Assembly: GCA_023410645.1 (NCBI GenBank)
Contig: JAEYPQ010000023.1
Location: 62,001 to 126,000, forward strand
DNA: 64,000 nucleotides
Reading direction: 5' to 3'
Origin: Bacillota bacterium
GTDB taxonomy: Bacteria > Bacillota > Clostridia > TANB77 > CAG-465
Shown: positions 34,492-44,422 of the stretch, piece by piece
Numbering within the stretch: the stretch's first letter is position 1
Layout: each line of letters opens with the position of its first letter
Made by a program: the position numbers and the translations under genes
Notes under the pieces: generated by a model
Seen by the model: only the letters and a program-made list of their open reading frames with translations
The model's database searches: none
Told to the model about the DNA's origin: nothing

Positions 34492-34770
34492 TCATATAAG
34501 TATAAAATAAATTATAACAAAAGTTATTAGTTTTAATACATCTCCAACTGTAACTTTTATATAGGTATTGATAAATTCAACTATACAAGCTAAAATTATT
34601 AAAAAAGTAAAAATAATCATAAATAAACAGAAAAATAATAATGTTATTTGACTAAAAACATTAAAATAATTTAATATTCTAAAAATAATTGAAAAAATAG
34701 AAATTATTAAAATAATTTTATAAAGATATTTTCTTATTGATCCAATAAATGCAATAATTTTTTCTTTCAT
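34492..34770 (-). CDS. Small membrane protein, 92 aa
   Basis: The protein has a short cytoplasmic start (KEKIIAFIGSIRKYL) and three Ile/Phe-rich helices with little else. No family recognised. ATG 34770 follows GAGGAGGAT; the open frame extends 10 codons upstream of this but those precede the RBS. Two more small membrane proteins on the same strand lie nearby (35277, 35618), with similar RBSs. Confidence 0.65.
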   Translation of the reverse strand: MKEKIIAFIGSIRKYLYKIILIISIFSIIFRILNYFNVFSQITLLFFCLFMIIFTFLIILACIVEFINTYIKVTVGDVLKLITFVIIYFILI

Positions 34771-34936
34771 AGTATCCTCCTCATAATTTAATAAAATCAT
34801 AAATAAACTCTAAAAACATTTAGAATATTATATAATAGTTATTTTACTATGTCAAATAATTTCTTAAAAAGAAAAGTATATGTTCATGTTAAAGAGAGTA
34901 ATATATGGTTAAATTGTACTAACTAATCTAAATTAA

Positions 34937-34965
34937 TTGACATAAGAATAAAAAAGTGCTATAAT
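34937..34965 (+). promoter_or_regulatory. Promoter of the acidic mini-protein
   Basis: TTGACA (34937-34942), 17-nt spacer, TATAAT (34960-34965). Confidence 0.85.
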
Positions 34966-35022
34966 ATTTGTTGTTAGTTTTATTTGTAACCTTAGTAAAT
35001 ACTTTAAAGGAGGATATACAAT

Positions 35023-35229
35023 ATGAAAAATTTTTTAAAGGTGTTTATTCCAATTGTGGCAATAGCTGGAATTATAGGAATAGCATATCGGTACTTAACA
35101 AAAGATCTTGAAGATGACTTCAGCGATAATTTTGATGATGACTTTGAAGATGATGAAGAATTTGATGCTGAAAAGTATCCAGGCGAATCGGCAGATGAAT
35201 TAAAGGAAGTACTGTTAAATAATAAATAA
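35023..35229 (+). CDS. Small acidic membrane-anchored protein, 68 aa
   Basis: One membrane helix near the N-terminus (VFIPIVAIAGIIGIAYRYL) is followed by a highly acidic stretch, LEDDFSDNFDDDFEDDEEFD, and a short amphipathic end. ATG 35023 has a strong AAAGGAGG. A perfect promoter and a strong terminator bracket it, so it is a well-expressed single gene. I know no family; the acidic tail could bind cations or a basic partner. Confidence 0.8.
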   Translation: MKNFLKVFIPIVAIAGIIGIAYRYLTKDLEDDFSDNFDDDFEDDEEFDAEKYPGESADELKEVLLNNK

Positions 35230-35245
35230 TAAAAATTATTAAAAG

Positions 35246-35280
35246 AATTCCCCAAGTAAAAAAACTTGGGGAATTTTTAT
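35246..35280. terminator. Terminator between convergent genes
   Basis: AATTCCCCAAGT pairs with ACTTGGGGAATT around a 6-nt A loop, with T run. Confidence 0.92.
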
Positions 35281-35549
35281 ACATTCATAAAGTAAAAATT
35301 AGTATAAAACCAATTTGAAAGTAATATAAATGCTATAAAATACATGCAATTAAATAATCTGGTAAAAAATTTTAAATTAGAAGAAATTACTATTATAATC
35401 GAAATTACAGAAAAAATAATTAGAGTAGGAAATAGTAATCTTTTTGTATTTAAGTTGCTCGTTACCTGCATTACTGCAAAAATTATAAATTCTAAAAGCA
35501 TTAATAATTCTGTTTTCTTCCTTAAAAAATTCACTATCTTTTTCATCAT
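35277..35549 (-). CDS. Small membrane protein, 90 aa
   Basis: The protein has a basic start (MKKIVNFLRKK) and three predicted helices. ATG 35549 (first of ATG ATG) lies 8 nt after AAGGAGGA. No family recognised. It is 68 nt downstream of a similar gene at 35618 on the same strand, so both may share a transcript. Confidence 0.65.
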   Translation of the reverse strand: MMKKIVNFLRKKTELLMLLEFIIFAVMQVTSNLNTKRLLFPTLIIFSVISIIIVISSNLKFFTRLFNCMYFIAFILLSNWFYTNFYFMNV

Positions 35550-35617
35550 AATACATATCCTCCTTAGTATATTAAATATCAAGGTTAATGGTATCTATTA
35601 TGCATGTTTAGTATAAG

Positions 35618-35830
35618 TCAATAAATAAAGTACATTAATTTGAAATAATTTTTCATAGGAGTATAATTAAATGCAGTATATAACTCAAATTCAGAAAATA
35701 TTATTGTTACAAACGAATATAAAACTACTGGTATTAATAAGTTAAATGTAGTAAAATTTGCAATAGTCAAAAGAACTAGCCCACAAACAATAATAATAAG
35801 ATTAAAAATCTTATATTTTTTTTCTGCCAT
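35618..35830 (-). CDS. Small membrane protein, 70 aa
   Basis: Two hydrophobic helices follow a short basic N-terminus (AEKKYKIFN). ATG 35830 is behind AAGGAGGAT. The topology and size resemble the neighbours at 34492 and 35277, though no residue pattern is clearly shared. Unknown function. Confidence 0.65.
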   Translation of the reverse strand: MAEKKYKIFNLIIIVCGLVLLTIANFTTFNLLIPVVLYSFVTIIFSEFELYTAFNYTPMKNYFKLMYFIY

Positions 35831-36002
35831 AGTAATATCCTCCTTTTTTAATTAAATTTGAACGGTTACAATTTTTCATTATTATACACCCATAAACTTG
35901 TAAAGTCAAATAAATACTAAATAGATATTTTATTGACTTGATATTTTATTATATTTAAAGTATAATCTAATTATAATTTAAAACTTAAGGAGCAGTAATA
36001 TA

Positions 36003-38159
36003 ATGGAAAAAATAATAGAAAAATTAACTATAGAACTTGGAATAAAAAGATCACAAGTTGAAAATACAATAAAATTAATTAATGAAGGAAATACAATTCC
36101 TTTTATAGCAAGATATAGAAAAGAAGTAACTGGAAATTTAGATGATGAGATTTTAAGAAATCTAAATGATAGATTAAATTATCTTAAGAACTTAGAAAAC
36201 AGAAAAGAAGAAGTAATAAGACTTATTGATGAGCTTGGTGAACTTACAGAAGAAATTAAAAATAATATTTTAAATTCAAATATATTAAGTGAAGTAGAAG
36301 ATATATATAGACCATATAAGCCTAAAAAAAGAACAAAAGCAACGATTGCAAAAGAAAAGGGACTTGAACCTCTATCTAAAGTAATCTTAAAACAAGCTAT
36401 CAAAACAGGTAACATAGAAGACGTTGCAGTTGAGTATATTTCTGAGGAAAAAGGTGTATCAAATGTAGAGGATGCTATATCTGGTGCTTGTGATATAATT
36501 GCAGAGGAAATATCTGATAATGCAGAATATAGAAAAAATATACGTAGAATTTCATATAAGACAGGAATGATCATAACAAGTGCAAATAATCCTGATGAAA
36601 AAACTGTTTATGATATGTATTACAATTTTTCTGAAAATGTAAATAAAATACCTAGTCATAGGATTTTAGCAATTAATCGTGGTGAAAAAGAAGAAATACT
36701 AAAAGTAAAATTTGAAGTTAGTGAAGATGAAATATTTAACTATTTAGAAAGTAAAATTATACTATCAGATAGTATTTTTAAAGATATACTTGTAAATACG
36801 ATAAAAGATTCATATAAAAGATTAATAAAACCTTCTATTGAAAGAGAAATTTGGTCAGATAAATTTGAAGAAGCTTCGGAACAAGCTATTAAAGTTTTTG
36901 GAGTAAATTCTAAGAATCTATTACTTCAGGCACCACTTAAAGGTATGACTGTTATGGGATTTGATCCTGCGTACAGAACTGGATGTAAAATAGCAGTAAT
37001 AGATGAAACAGGCAAAGTATTAGATACTACTACTGTTTATCCTACAATGCCACAAAATGACATTCAAGGCGCAGAAAAGGTATTACTTGGGCTAATTGAA
37101 AAAGATAAAATTGATATGATTGCAATTGGTAATGGTACTGCATCTCGTGAGTCTGAGAAATTTGTTTCAGATATGATTAAAAAGTCAAAGAGGAAAGTAT
37201 ATTATACTATTGTAAGTGAGGCTGGAGCTAGTGTATATTCTGCATCTGAACTTGCAACAAAAGAATATCCGGATATAAATGTATCAATAAGAGGTGCAAT
37301 TTCAATTGCAAGAAGACTTCAAGATCCTTTAGCTGAACTAGTAAAAATAGATCCAAAAAGTATAGGAGTTGGACAATATCAACATGATGTAAATCAAAAA
37401 AGATTAGATGAAGCCTTAACAGGAGTTGTAGAAAATGCAGTTAATACAGTTGGAGTTGACTTAAATACTGCAACACCATCTTTGCTTTCGTATGTATCTG
37501 GTGTAAATAAGAATATAGCAACTAATATAGTAAAATATAGAGAAGAATTTGGTAAATTTGATTCAAGAAAAGAATTACTTAAGGTACCAAAACTTGGAAA
37601 GGCTGCATTTGTTCAATGTGCAGGTTTTCTTAAAGTGCCAGAATCTAAAAATATGTTGGATAATACAATGGTTCATCCAGAGTCATATGATGTAGCAGAA
37701 AAACTTATTGAATCATTTGGATATAATATAAAGAAGTTAGATAAGGATGCATTAATTGAGATAACAGGAAAATTAAGTAAAATAAATATTGATGAAATTG
37801 CAGAAAAGTTAAATGTTGGTAAGCCTACAATAGAAGACATTATAAAAGAAATACAAAAACCTGGGCGTGATCCAAGGGATGAGATGCCAAAACCAATTTT
37901 AAAAAGTGATGTATTGAAGATAGAAGATTTAGCAGAAGGTATGGAACTTACAGGTACAGTTAGAAATGTAATTGATTTTGGTGCATTTGTAGATATTGGA
38001 ATAAAAAATGATGCTTTAGTTCATATTTCACAAATGAGTGATAAATATGTAAGAAATCCTATGGAGGAAGTATCTGTGGGTGACATCGTAAAAGTAAAAG
38101 TTATAGGCATTGATAAGGAAAAGGGAAAAGTAAGCCTTAGCATGAAAGGATTAAACTAA
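36003..38159 (+). CDS. tex: RNA-binding transcription accessory protein Tex
   Basis: The 718-residue protein has the full Tex architecture: an N-terminal helical domain with GNTIPFIARYRKEVTG, a YqgF/RNase H-like domain (GFDPAYRTGCKIAVID, AIGNGTASRESE), the SVYSASELATKEYP segment, tandem helix-hairpin-helix motifs (NKNIATNIVKYREEFGKF), and a C-terminal S1 domain (ELTGTVRNVIDFGAFVDIG). It binds nucleic acids and affects transcription and RNA turnover. ATG 36003 follows AAGGAGCAG. The gene at 38171 starts 11 nt after its stop. Confidence 0.96.
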   Translation: MEKIIEKLTIELGIKRSQVENTIKLINEGNTIPFIARYRKEVTGNLDDEILRNLNDRLNYLKNLENRKEEVIRLIDELGELTEEIKNNILNSNILSEVEDIYRPYKPKKRTKATIAKEKGLEPLSKVILKQAIKTGNIEDVAVEYISEEKGVSNVEDAISGACDIIAEEISDNAEYRKNIRRISYKTGMIITSANNPDEKTVYDMYYNFSENVNKIPSHRILAINRGEKEEILKVKFEVSEDEIFNYLESKIILSDSIFKDILVNTIKDSYKRLIKPSIEREIWSDKFEEASEQAIKVFGVNSKNLLLQAPLKGMTVMGFDPAYRTGCKIAVIDETGKVLDTTTVYPTMPQNDIQGAEKVLLGLIEKDKIDMIAIGNGTASRESEKFVSDMIKKSKRKVYYTIVSEAGASVYSASELATKEYPDINVSIRGAISIARRLQDPLAELVKIDPKSIGVGQYQHDVNQKRLDEALTGVVENAVNTVGVDLNTATPSLLSYVSGVNKNIATNIVKYREEFGKFDSRKELLKVPKLGKAAFVQCAGFLKVPESKNMLDNTMVHPESYDVAEKLIESFGYNIKKLDKDALIEITGKLSKINIDEIAEKLNVGKPTIEDIIKEIQKPGRDPRDEMPKPILKSDVLKIEDLAEGMELTGTVRNVIDFGAFVDIGIKNDALVHISQMSDKYVRNPMEEVSVGDIVKVKVIGIDKEKGKVSLSMKGLN

Positions 38160-38170
38160 GGAGGTATGTT

Positions 38171-38656
38171 ATGCTTGATTTTTTAGGTGGTAATATAGAC
38201 TTTGAACTAATAAAGGTTATTATTACGTTTTTTGTAAGTATAATTATATTAAGAATTTGTTGGAATTTACTTAGAAAGCATAGGATTATAAAAGTTATTT
38301 TTATTGGCGTGTTACTTGCATATATTGTATTTAGTATAGTTAACTATGCTAATAATAAAAATAAGATATATAGTTCGGATGGCTATTATGTGTATGGTGT
38401 AATTAGAAGAATTGATCCAAATAGCATTGAAATATATTCAACAAGAAGTAATTTTGAACAAGGTGGAGAAGGAACAATATATGTTGTAGCTAAAAATAAT
38501 ACTTTGATTGTTGATTCAAATAATGATGATAAAATTATAAATGTACGAGATTTAAAAGAGGGATATACAATTCAAGTATATACTACTTCAACTACTTCAA
38601 AAAATAGTGAAGACTCAGTAGTAGCAAAAACGATAATTTTAAAAGCTATAAAATAG
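38171..38656 (+). CDS. Membrane protein with extracytoplasmic domain, 161 aa
   Basis: Two membrane helices (about 12-30 and 41-57) are followed by a strand-rich domain of about 100 residues with GYYVYGVIRRIDPNSIEIYS and GEGTIYVVAKNNTLIV, which looks like a small beta-barrel (OB-like) fold. Family unknown to me. ATG 38171 sits behind AAGGAGG that overlaps the tex stop; a DUF2207 gene follows after 9 nt. The three are probably one operon. Confidence 0.75.
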   Translation: MLDFLGGNIDFELIKVIITFFVSIIILRICWNLLRKHRIIKVIFIGVLLAYIVFSIVNYANNKNKIYSSDGYYVYGVIRRIDPNSIEIYSTRSNFEQGGEGTIYVVAKNNTLIVDSNNDDKIINVRDLKEGYTIQVYTTSTTSKNSEDSVVAKTIILKAIK

Positions 38657-38665
38657 GAGGAAATT

Positions 38666-40618
38666 ATGATTAATATATTAAAACAATACAATAAATGTAT
38701 AAGAATATTCTTAGTTTTTACATTATTTATACTTATTAATTCAGTTAATGCATCTACATCTGAGTATTCGGTTCAAAATTATGAAATTAATGCTAAAATA
38801 ATGAATAATGGGAATATACACATTGAAGAATTATTGCAGTATAATTTCAATGAAGCAAAAAATGGTGTATATAGAGATATTTTATACAGATATACTTTTA
38901 GTGGTCAAAAAAATGATATGAAACCAACATCACTAAGATATCAGGCAGATGATATACAAAATTTAAAAGTGTATACATCAAATACATCTTTTGATAACAT
39001 GAAAGAATCAGCTCTTTCAAATGAACAAGATTTATATAATGGTATAGATGGATATTATTCTATTAGTAATATTGTTAGTAATCCATATACAAAGAATATA
39101 AAAGTTTATACTCCAGCAATTGCTAGCTCTAGCAAGTACATAAAATATGAATATGATATCATTGGAGCCGTTGTAAAGTATAATGATGCAGCTGAAATAT
39201 ATTGGAATTTTCTAGGTAAAGATTGGGAATGTGATATCAACAATTTAAAAGTTAATGTTAGTTTTGAAAATGAATATGATTTATCGAACGTGAAAACTTT
39301 TATTCATTCATATAATAATGTTTCAGATGCATTAATTGGAAATGGTGAAATATCATTTACATGTAAAAATGTAAACGTATCACAAGCAATAGATGCAAGG
39401 ATTATATTTCCTTCTAGTTTTATAGGATATTCTAGTAAAATAATAAATGAAAATTATAATTATGAGGAATTAAATAATATAGAAAATCAAATGAATATTG
39501 ACAAAGAGAATTATTTCCTTTCAAATAGAATATTTGGTATTATTGTATTAGGAAGTGTGATTTCATTTGTAGTAGTTGTTGGAATGTGCATATCAAACTA
39601 TAATAAAAAAATGCCTAAAGAAAAGAATATTGATTATTATAAAGAGCCACTAGATAACTTAAGATTAGATGAGTATAATACTTTAAAAAATAGATCGTAT
39701 AGCTATTATTCTTCATATCTTTTAATTTCTACAATACTTGACTTATCAAATAAAAAATATATAATTATGAATTGCGAGAAAAAAGCAAAGTTCTCTTTTA
39801 ATTCTGCAAAATATAATTATCATTTAAAATTAAATAGTGATAAAAACTTTGCTAATCTTTCTGAATATGAGATAAATATAATTAATTATCTATTTAATGG
39901 TAAAATTGGTGATATAACAGATATAAATGAATTTGAAAATAAAGAAATAGAGTTAAATAATACTTTTGAAAAATTAGGTAAAAATTATAAAGAAACTCAA
40001 AAATATAATAAAAAAATGCAAAGTCATAGTAATAAAGCATCTGATGAAATGTTCGAAAAATCACCAGGAAATTTATATAAAATAGTAAGAAATTTTGTTA
40101 TAGTAATATTTATTGCATGTACAATTAATGTATTTTTAGTATCCCCTTTAAATGGTGGAGACAAAATTGGTATTACAGTTTTATATACTTTTCTTTCTAT
40201 TATGTATTATGCTATAGCAAGCCTTATAGTTTATAGTTCTTCATACATAGTTAAAGAAAAGTATATGAATGATTATAAGATGTTAATAGGACTCAAAAAA
40301 TATTTAAATGATTATAGTTTAATAAAAGAGAGGTATCCAATAGAAATAGCACTTTGGGATAGATATTTAGTATTTGCTACTATGTTTGGTATAGCAAATA
40401 AAGTATCGAAAGAATTTAAGGAAGAATTGATAAAACAAGGATATGATGATGACTATATATTTACTTCATATCCAATACTAAATATGGCTATTTATTCATC
40501 AACATTAAATAGTTATGCGGCAATGTCAACAGGTTCAGCTTCGTCTGGAGGTTATTCAGGTGGGGGCTCTGGTGGCGGAGGCCGGAGGTGGTGGAGGCGG
40601 TGGAGCCTTTTAACCTAG
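38666..40618 (+). CDS. DUF2207 membrane protein with shifted C-terminus
   Basis: The 650-residue protein has a signal peptide (IFLVFTLFILINSVNA), a large DUF2207 extracytoplasmic domain (EYSVQNYEINAKIMNNGNIHIEE, AAEIYWNFLGKDWE), a helix near 290-310, a cytoplasmic part, two more helices near 475-535, and a Gly-rich end. Family members end in a poly-Gly stretch closing with GGGAF. Here the Gly run turns into RRWWRRWSLLT; dropping one base near 40582 gives a pure Gly run ending AF and TAA, so the gene looks shifted in its last ~15 codons. Function of the family is not established. Confidence 0.85.
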   Translation: MINILKQYNKCIRIFLVFTLFILINSVNASTSEYSVQNYEINAKIMNNGNIHIEELLQYNFNEAKNGVYRDILYRYTFSGQKNDMKPTSLRYQADDIQNLKVYTSNTSFDNMKESALSNEQDLYNGIDGYYSISNIVSNPYTKNIKVYTPAIASSSKYIKYEYDIIGAVVKYNDAAEIYWNFLGKDWECDINNLKVNVSFENEYDLSNVKTFIHSYNNVSDALIGNGEISFTCKNVNVSQAIDARIIFPSSFIGYSSKIINENYNYEELNNIENQMNIDKENYFLSNRIFGIIVLGSVISFVVVVGMCISNYNKKMPKEKNIDYYKEPLDNLRLDEYNTLKNRSYSYYSSYLLISTILDLSNKKYIIMNCEKKAKFSFNSAKYNYHLKLNSDKNFANLSEYEINIINYLFNGKIGDITDINEFENKEIELNNTFEKLGKNYKETQKYNKKMQSHSNKASDEMFEKSPGNLYKIVRNFVIVIFIACTINVFLVSPLNGGDKIGITVLYTFLSIMYYAIASLIVYSSSYIVKEKYMNDYKMLIGLKKYLNDYSLIKERYPIEIALWDRYLVFATMFGIANKVSKEFKEELIKQGYDDDYIFTSYPILNMAIYSSTLNSYAAMSTGSASSGGYSGGGSGGGGRRWWRRWSLLT

Positions 40619-40661
40619 AAAGTTATTCAAAATAAGATATAATTTTATACAAAACGTATTA

Positions 40662-40695
40662 AAAAATGAGTATGATTTAATCATACTCATTTTTC
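40662..40695 (+). terminator. Terminator of the tex operon
   Basis: AAAAATGAGTATGA pairs perfectly with TCATACTCATTTTT. Confidence 0.92.
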
Positions 40696-40742
40696 TGTAT
40701 TTAGTAATATTTGACAAAAAAGTACAAATGTTCTAAAAACTA

Positions 40743-40771
40743 TTGATTATAAATTTTAATTGTGCTATAAT
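40743..40771 (+). promoter_or_regulatory. Promoter of uvrA
   Basis: TTGATT (40743-40748), 17-nt spacer ending TGC, TATAAT (40766-40771). No LexA-type box recognised. Confidence 0.75.
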
Positions 40772-40803
40772 ATTGATTAGTTTTTATAAGGAGTTAAAAT
40801 AAT

Positions 40804-43641
40804 ATGAATGATAAATTAGTTATAAAAGGTGCTAAAGAACATAATTTAAAAAATATAGATTTAGAAATACCAAGGGATAAACTTGTTGTTTTTACAGGAC
40901 TTTCTGGTTCTGGAAAATCATCACTTGCATTTGATACAATATACGCAGAAGGTCAAAGAAGATATGTTGAATCTCTATCTGCATATGCAAGACAGTTTCT
41001 AGGGCTTATGGAAAAACCAGATGTAGAATCAATAGATGGATTATCTCCTGCAATATCAATTGATCAAAAAACTACATCAAAAAATCCCCGTTCAACAGTG
41101 GGTACAATAACAGAAGTATATGATTATTTTAGACTATTGTATGCTAGAGTTGGCGTTCCTCATTGTCCAATATGTGGCAAGAAAATAAAAAAACAAACAG
41201 TAGATGAAATAGTAGATCAAATAATGGATTTACCAGAAAATACTAAGATTTTGGTTATGGCTCCAGTTATACGTGGAAAAAAAGGCGAGCATGTAAAATT
41301 ACTTGAACAAATAGTAAAAGATGGTTTTGTAAGAGCAAGAATTGATGGTGAAAATATTGATTTATCTGATGGAATACCAGAATTAGATAAACAAAAAAAG
41401 CACAATATTGAAATAGTAGTCGATAGAATAGTTGTTGGTGAAGGTATAAATCAAAGACTTACTGATTCAGTTGAACTTGCTTTAACACAAGCAAACAATC
41501 TAGTTTTAATAAGTGAAGTAGATGGTGATGAACATTTATATAGTGCAAATTATGCATGTTCAGATTGTGGAATTAGCTTAGAAGAATTAACTCCAAGAAT
41601 GTTTTCATTTAATAGCCCATTTGGTGCATGTCCTGATTGTACTGGTCTAGGTGAAATATTAAAAATTGACGTTGATAAGATAATACCTAATAAAGAAAAG
41701 AGATTAAGTGATTATGCTGCAATCCAAGCTTGGTCTGGTAGTGGCAGTATAGTAGATGGAATAAGTAAAATGTATATTTCAGGACTTTGCAATCATTATA
41801 AGATTGATCCCAATACTAAGTTTAAAGATTTGCCTGATAGCTTTATGAAAATTTTATTATATGGTAGTGGAAGAGAAAAGATTAAATTTAAACACATTAC
41901 TAAGACTTTAGTTAGAGAATTTGAATCTGAGTTTGAGGGTGTAGTAAATACTTTAGAAAGAAGATTTCAAGAAACTAAATCTCCAGCTATGAAATCATAT
42001 TATGAACAATTCATGTCAACAAGTCATTGTAACACTTGTGATGGTGCAAGATTAAAAAAGGAGTCATTAGCAGTAAGAATTGGAAACTTAAATATACATG
42101 AATTATGCAATAAAAATATAGCAGACATAAAAGATTATATAAATGATGCATATCAAAATAATATGTCTAAAAAAGATAAAATGATTGCTGAGCAAATCGT
42201 AAAAGAAATAAATAGTAGATTACAATTTTTGATAGATGTTGGACTTAATTATTTAACATTATCAAGAAGTTCAGGTACTTTATCAGGAGGAGAAGCACAA
42301 AGAATAAGGCTTGCAACTCAGATTGGATCTGGTCTTACAGGTGTTTTATATATACTCGATGAACCAAGTATAGGTTTACATCAAAGAGATAATGAACGTT
42401 TATTAAATTCTTTAAAGAAAATGAGAGATTTAGGAAATACTTTAATAGTGGTAGAGCATGATGAAGATACAATGAGAGAGTCTGACTATATAGTTGATAT
42501 TGGACCAGGTGCTGGTGTTCATGGAGGAAATGTTGTATTTTCAGGTACTCCAGATATGATAGAAAAATGTGAAGAATCAGTTACAGGTAAATATTTAAGT
42601 GGAAAATTAAAAATTGATATACCAGAAAAAAGAAGAAAACCACAAAATGGATACTTAGAAATAAAAGGTGCAAGAGAACACAACTTAAAAAATATAAATG
42701 CTAAGTTTCCAGTAGGCGTATTTACTTGTGTTACTGGTGTATCAGGTAGTGGTAAGTCTACACTTGTAAATGAAATATTATATAAAGCAGTATCAAATAA
42801 TTTAAATAATAGCAGAATAAAACCAGGTGAACATGATAAAATATTAGGACTTGATAAAATAGATAAAATAATAAATATTGATCAATCGCCAATAGGTAGA
42901 ACTCCACGTTCAAATCCTGCCACATACACAGGTATGTTTGATCCTATAAGAGATTTATTTGCAGCAACTAACGAAGCAAAGATTAGAGGATATCAAAAAG
43001 GAAGATTTAGTTTTAATGTTCCAGGTGGTAGATGTGAAGCATGTTCTGGAGATGGAATAATAAAAATTGAAATGCATTTCTTACCGGATGTTTATGTTCC
43101 ATGCGAAGTGTGTAAAGGGAAAAGATATAGTAGAGAAACTTTAGAAGTAAAATATAAAGGGAAAAATATAAGTGATGTTTTAGATATGACTGTTGAAGAA
43201 GGTTTAGAGTTCTTTAAAAATGTTACTACAATAAAAAACAAATTACAAACATTAATGGATGTTGGACTTGGATATATAAAACTTGGACAACCATCAACAA
43301 CATTATCAGGAGGAGAAGCTCAAAGAATAAAACTTGCCACTGAACTTTCAAAAAGATCAACTGGACAAACATTATATATATTAGATGAGCCTACAACTGG
43401 TCTTCATATGGCAGATGTTCATAAACTCATAGAAATATTACAAAGACTTACAGATGCAAACAATACACTTGTTGTAATAGAGCATAATTTAGATGTTATA
43501 AAATCTGCAGATCATATTATAGATTTAGGCCCTGAGGGTGGTAACTTAGGTGGAAATATAGTAATAACAGGTACACCAGAGGCAGTTGCAAAATGTGAAG
43601 AAAGTTATACAGGAAGATTTCTTAAAAATGTTTTAAAATAA
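40804..43641 (+). CDS. uvrA: Excinuclease ABC subunit A
   Basis: The 945-residue damage-recognition ATPase of nucleotide excision repair has two ABC modules: Walker A GLSGSGKSS and GVSGSGKST, signatures LSGGEAQRIRLA and LSGGEAQRIKLA, Walker B ILDEPSIGLH and ILDEPTTGLH. Zinc modules show CPICGKK, CSDCG, CPDC and CEACSGDG/CEVCKGKRY. All motifs are intact and length is canonical. ATG 40804 follows AAGGAG. uvrB and uvrC are not in the window. Confidence 0.98.
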   Translation: MNDKLVIKGAKEHNLKNIDLEIPRDKLVVFTGLSGSGKSSLAFDTIYAEGQRRYVESLSAYARQFLGLMEKPDVESIDGLSPAISIDQKTTSKNPRSTVGTITEVYDYFRLLYARVGVPHCPICGKKIKKQTVDEIVDQIMDLPENTKILVMAPVIRGKKGEHVKLLEQIVKDGFVRARIDGENIDLSDGIPELDKQKKHNIEIVVDRIVVGEGINQRLTDSVELALTQANNLVLISEVDGDEHLYSANYACSDCGISLEELTPRMFSFNSPFGACPDCTGLGEILKIDVDKIIPNKEKRLSDYAAIQAWSGSGSIVDGISKMYISGLCNHYKIDPNTKFKDLPDSFMKILLYGSGREKIKFKHITKTLVREFESEFEGVVNTLERRFQETKSPAMKSYYEQFMSTSHCNTCDGARLKKESLAVRIGNLNIHELCNKNIADIKDYINDAYQNNMSKKDKMIAEQIVKEINSRLQFLIDVGLNYLTLSRSSGTLSGGEAQRIRLATQIGSGLTGVLYILDEPSIGLHQRDNERLLNSLKKMRDLGNTLIVVEHDEDTMRESDYIVDIGPGAGVHGGNVVFSGTPDMIEKCEESVTGKYLSGKLKIDIPEKRRKPQNGYLEIKGAREHNLKNINAKFPVGVFTCVTGVSGSGKSTLVNEILYKAVSNNLNNSRIKPGEHDKILGLDKIDKIINIDQSPIGRTPRSNPATYTGMFDPIRDLFAATNEAKIRGYQKGRFSFNVPGGRCEACSGDGIIKIEMHFLPDVYVPCEVCKGKRYSRETLEVKYKGKNISDVLDMTVEEGLEFFKNVTTIKNKLQTLMDVGLGYIKLGQPSTTLSGGEAQRIKLATELSKRSTGQTLYILDEPTTGLHMADVHKLIEILQRLTDANNTLVVIEHNLDVIKSADHIIDLGPEGGNLGGNIVITGTPEAVAKCEESYTGRFLKNVLK

Positions 43642-43646
43642 AAAAG

Positions 43647-43690
43647 AAAATCCCCATAGAATATATAAATTCTTGGGGATTTTTGTTTTC
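43647..43690. terminator. Terminator between convergent genes
   Basis: AAAATCCCC pairs with GGGGATTTT with an inner AGAAT/ATTCT helix and T run. Confidence 0.88.
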
Positions 43691-44087
43691 AGTAATTACT
43701 AATATTAACTGCAATACTTGGGATTCTTTTTATGATTTTAATGTTAATGTCTTCGTGGCATTTAACCAGATCCGCAGAAACTAACGCATCAGCACAAGGT
43801 TGAGATAATTTTCCGTTGTATGAACCTATTGTACAATATATAGGTTGATTTGCCCGAATTGAAGTTCTCTTGCTCTTCAATACATTTTCAATTAAATGAA
43901 GGCAGAACTCATATGCTTTTGATTCATCTTCAAAAATTTCTCGGATTGCCATTTTTACAACAAGGCAGGTAGTAACGATATCATCGATAAGCTGCTTATG
44001 AGTAGTTGGATAAATGTAGGCACCTCTGAGTGCAATTGAAAATGCATTTTCTTTTAACTGCTCAAAATTTTGTTGTTCTTTAGTCAT
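43689..44087 (-). CDS. Hypothetical protein, 132 aa
   Basis: No family recognised. The soluble product starts TKEQQNFEQLKENAFSIALRGAYIYP and has a helical middle (IREIFEDESKAYEFCLHLIENVLK) and a strand-rich end. ATG 44087 lies 7 nt after AAAGGAGA; the 13 extra upstream codons are untranslated. Codon choice differs from neighbours (CGG, CTG, GCC, TGC, ACG appear), which suggests recent transfer. Confidence 0.7.
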   Translation of the reverse strand: MTKEQQNFEQLKENAFSIALRGAYIYPTTHKQLIDDIVTTCLVVKMAIREIFEDESKAYEFCLHLIENVLKSKRTSIRANQPIYCTIGSYNGKLSQPCADALVSADLVKCHEDINIKIIKRIPSIAVNISNY

Positions 44088-44243
44088 TTGATAATCTCCT
44101 TTAAAAATTATTTTAAAGCTTGACAAATTTCGACAAGTTTCTACAATTATAACATGGATTACATAAAAAAGTCAAGAGTAAATCTGAAATTAATCAAATT
44201 TACTCTTGATAAGTCATTTAGACTATGTAGTTATATGTGCTTG

Positions 44244-44387
44244 TTAGCAACAGCAGCATAGTAATACGATTATTATTAATATAATCCATATACAGCAGCA
44301 ATTTCCACCTAGAAAACCTCCGCCAAATCCGCCGCCGCATCCGCCGCATCCGCCACATCCGCCGCCGCATCCGCATCTTTCATCCAT
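44244..44387 (-). CDS. Gly/Cys-rich mini-protein, 47 aa
   Basis: The peptide has a start of alternating Cys and Gly runs (CGCGGGCGGCGGCGGG), a GFGGGFLGGN bridge, then CCCIWIILIIIVLL and a terminal CCCC, so a Cys-rich head and a membrane-inserting tail. ATG 44387 is behind AAGGGGTG. Glycine codons are mostly GGC, giving a sharp local G+C peak in a very AT-rich genome. It follows a second mini-protein (44423) on the same strand, with which it shares a CIW(I/L)IL core. Spore-coat or surface structural roles are guesses. Confidence 0.7.
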   Translation of the reverse strand: MDERCGCGGGCGGCGGCGGGFGGGFLGGNCCCIWIILIIIVLLCCCC

Positions 44388-44422
44388 CTTCAATTCACCC
44401 CTTTGCAAATGAGATTGCTCCA

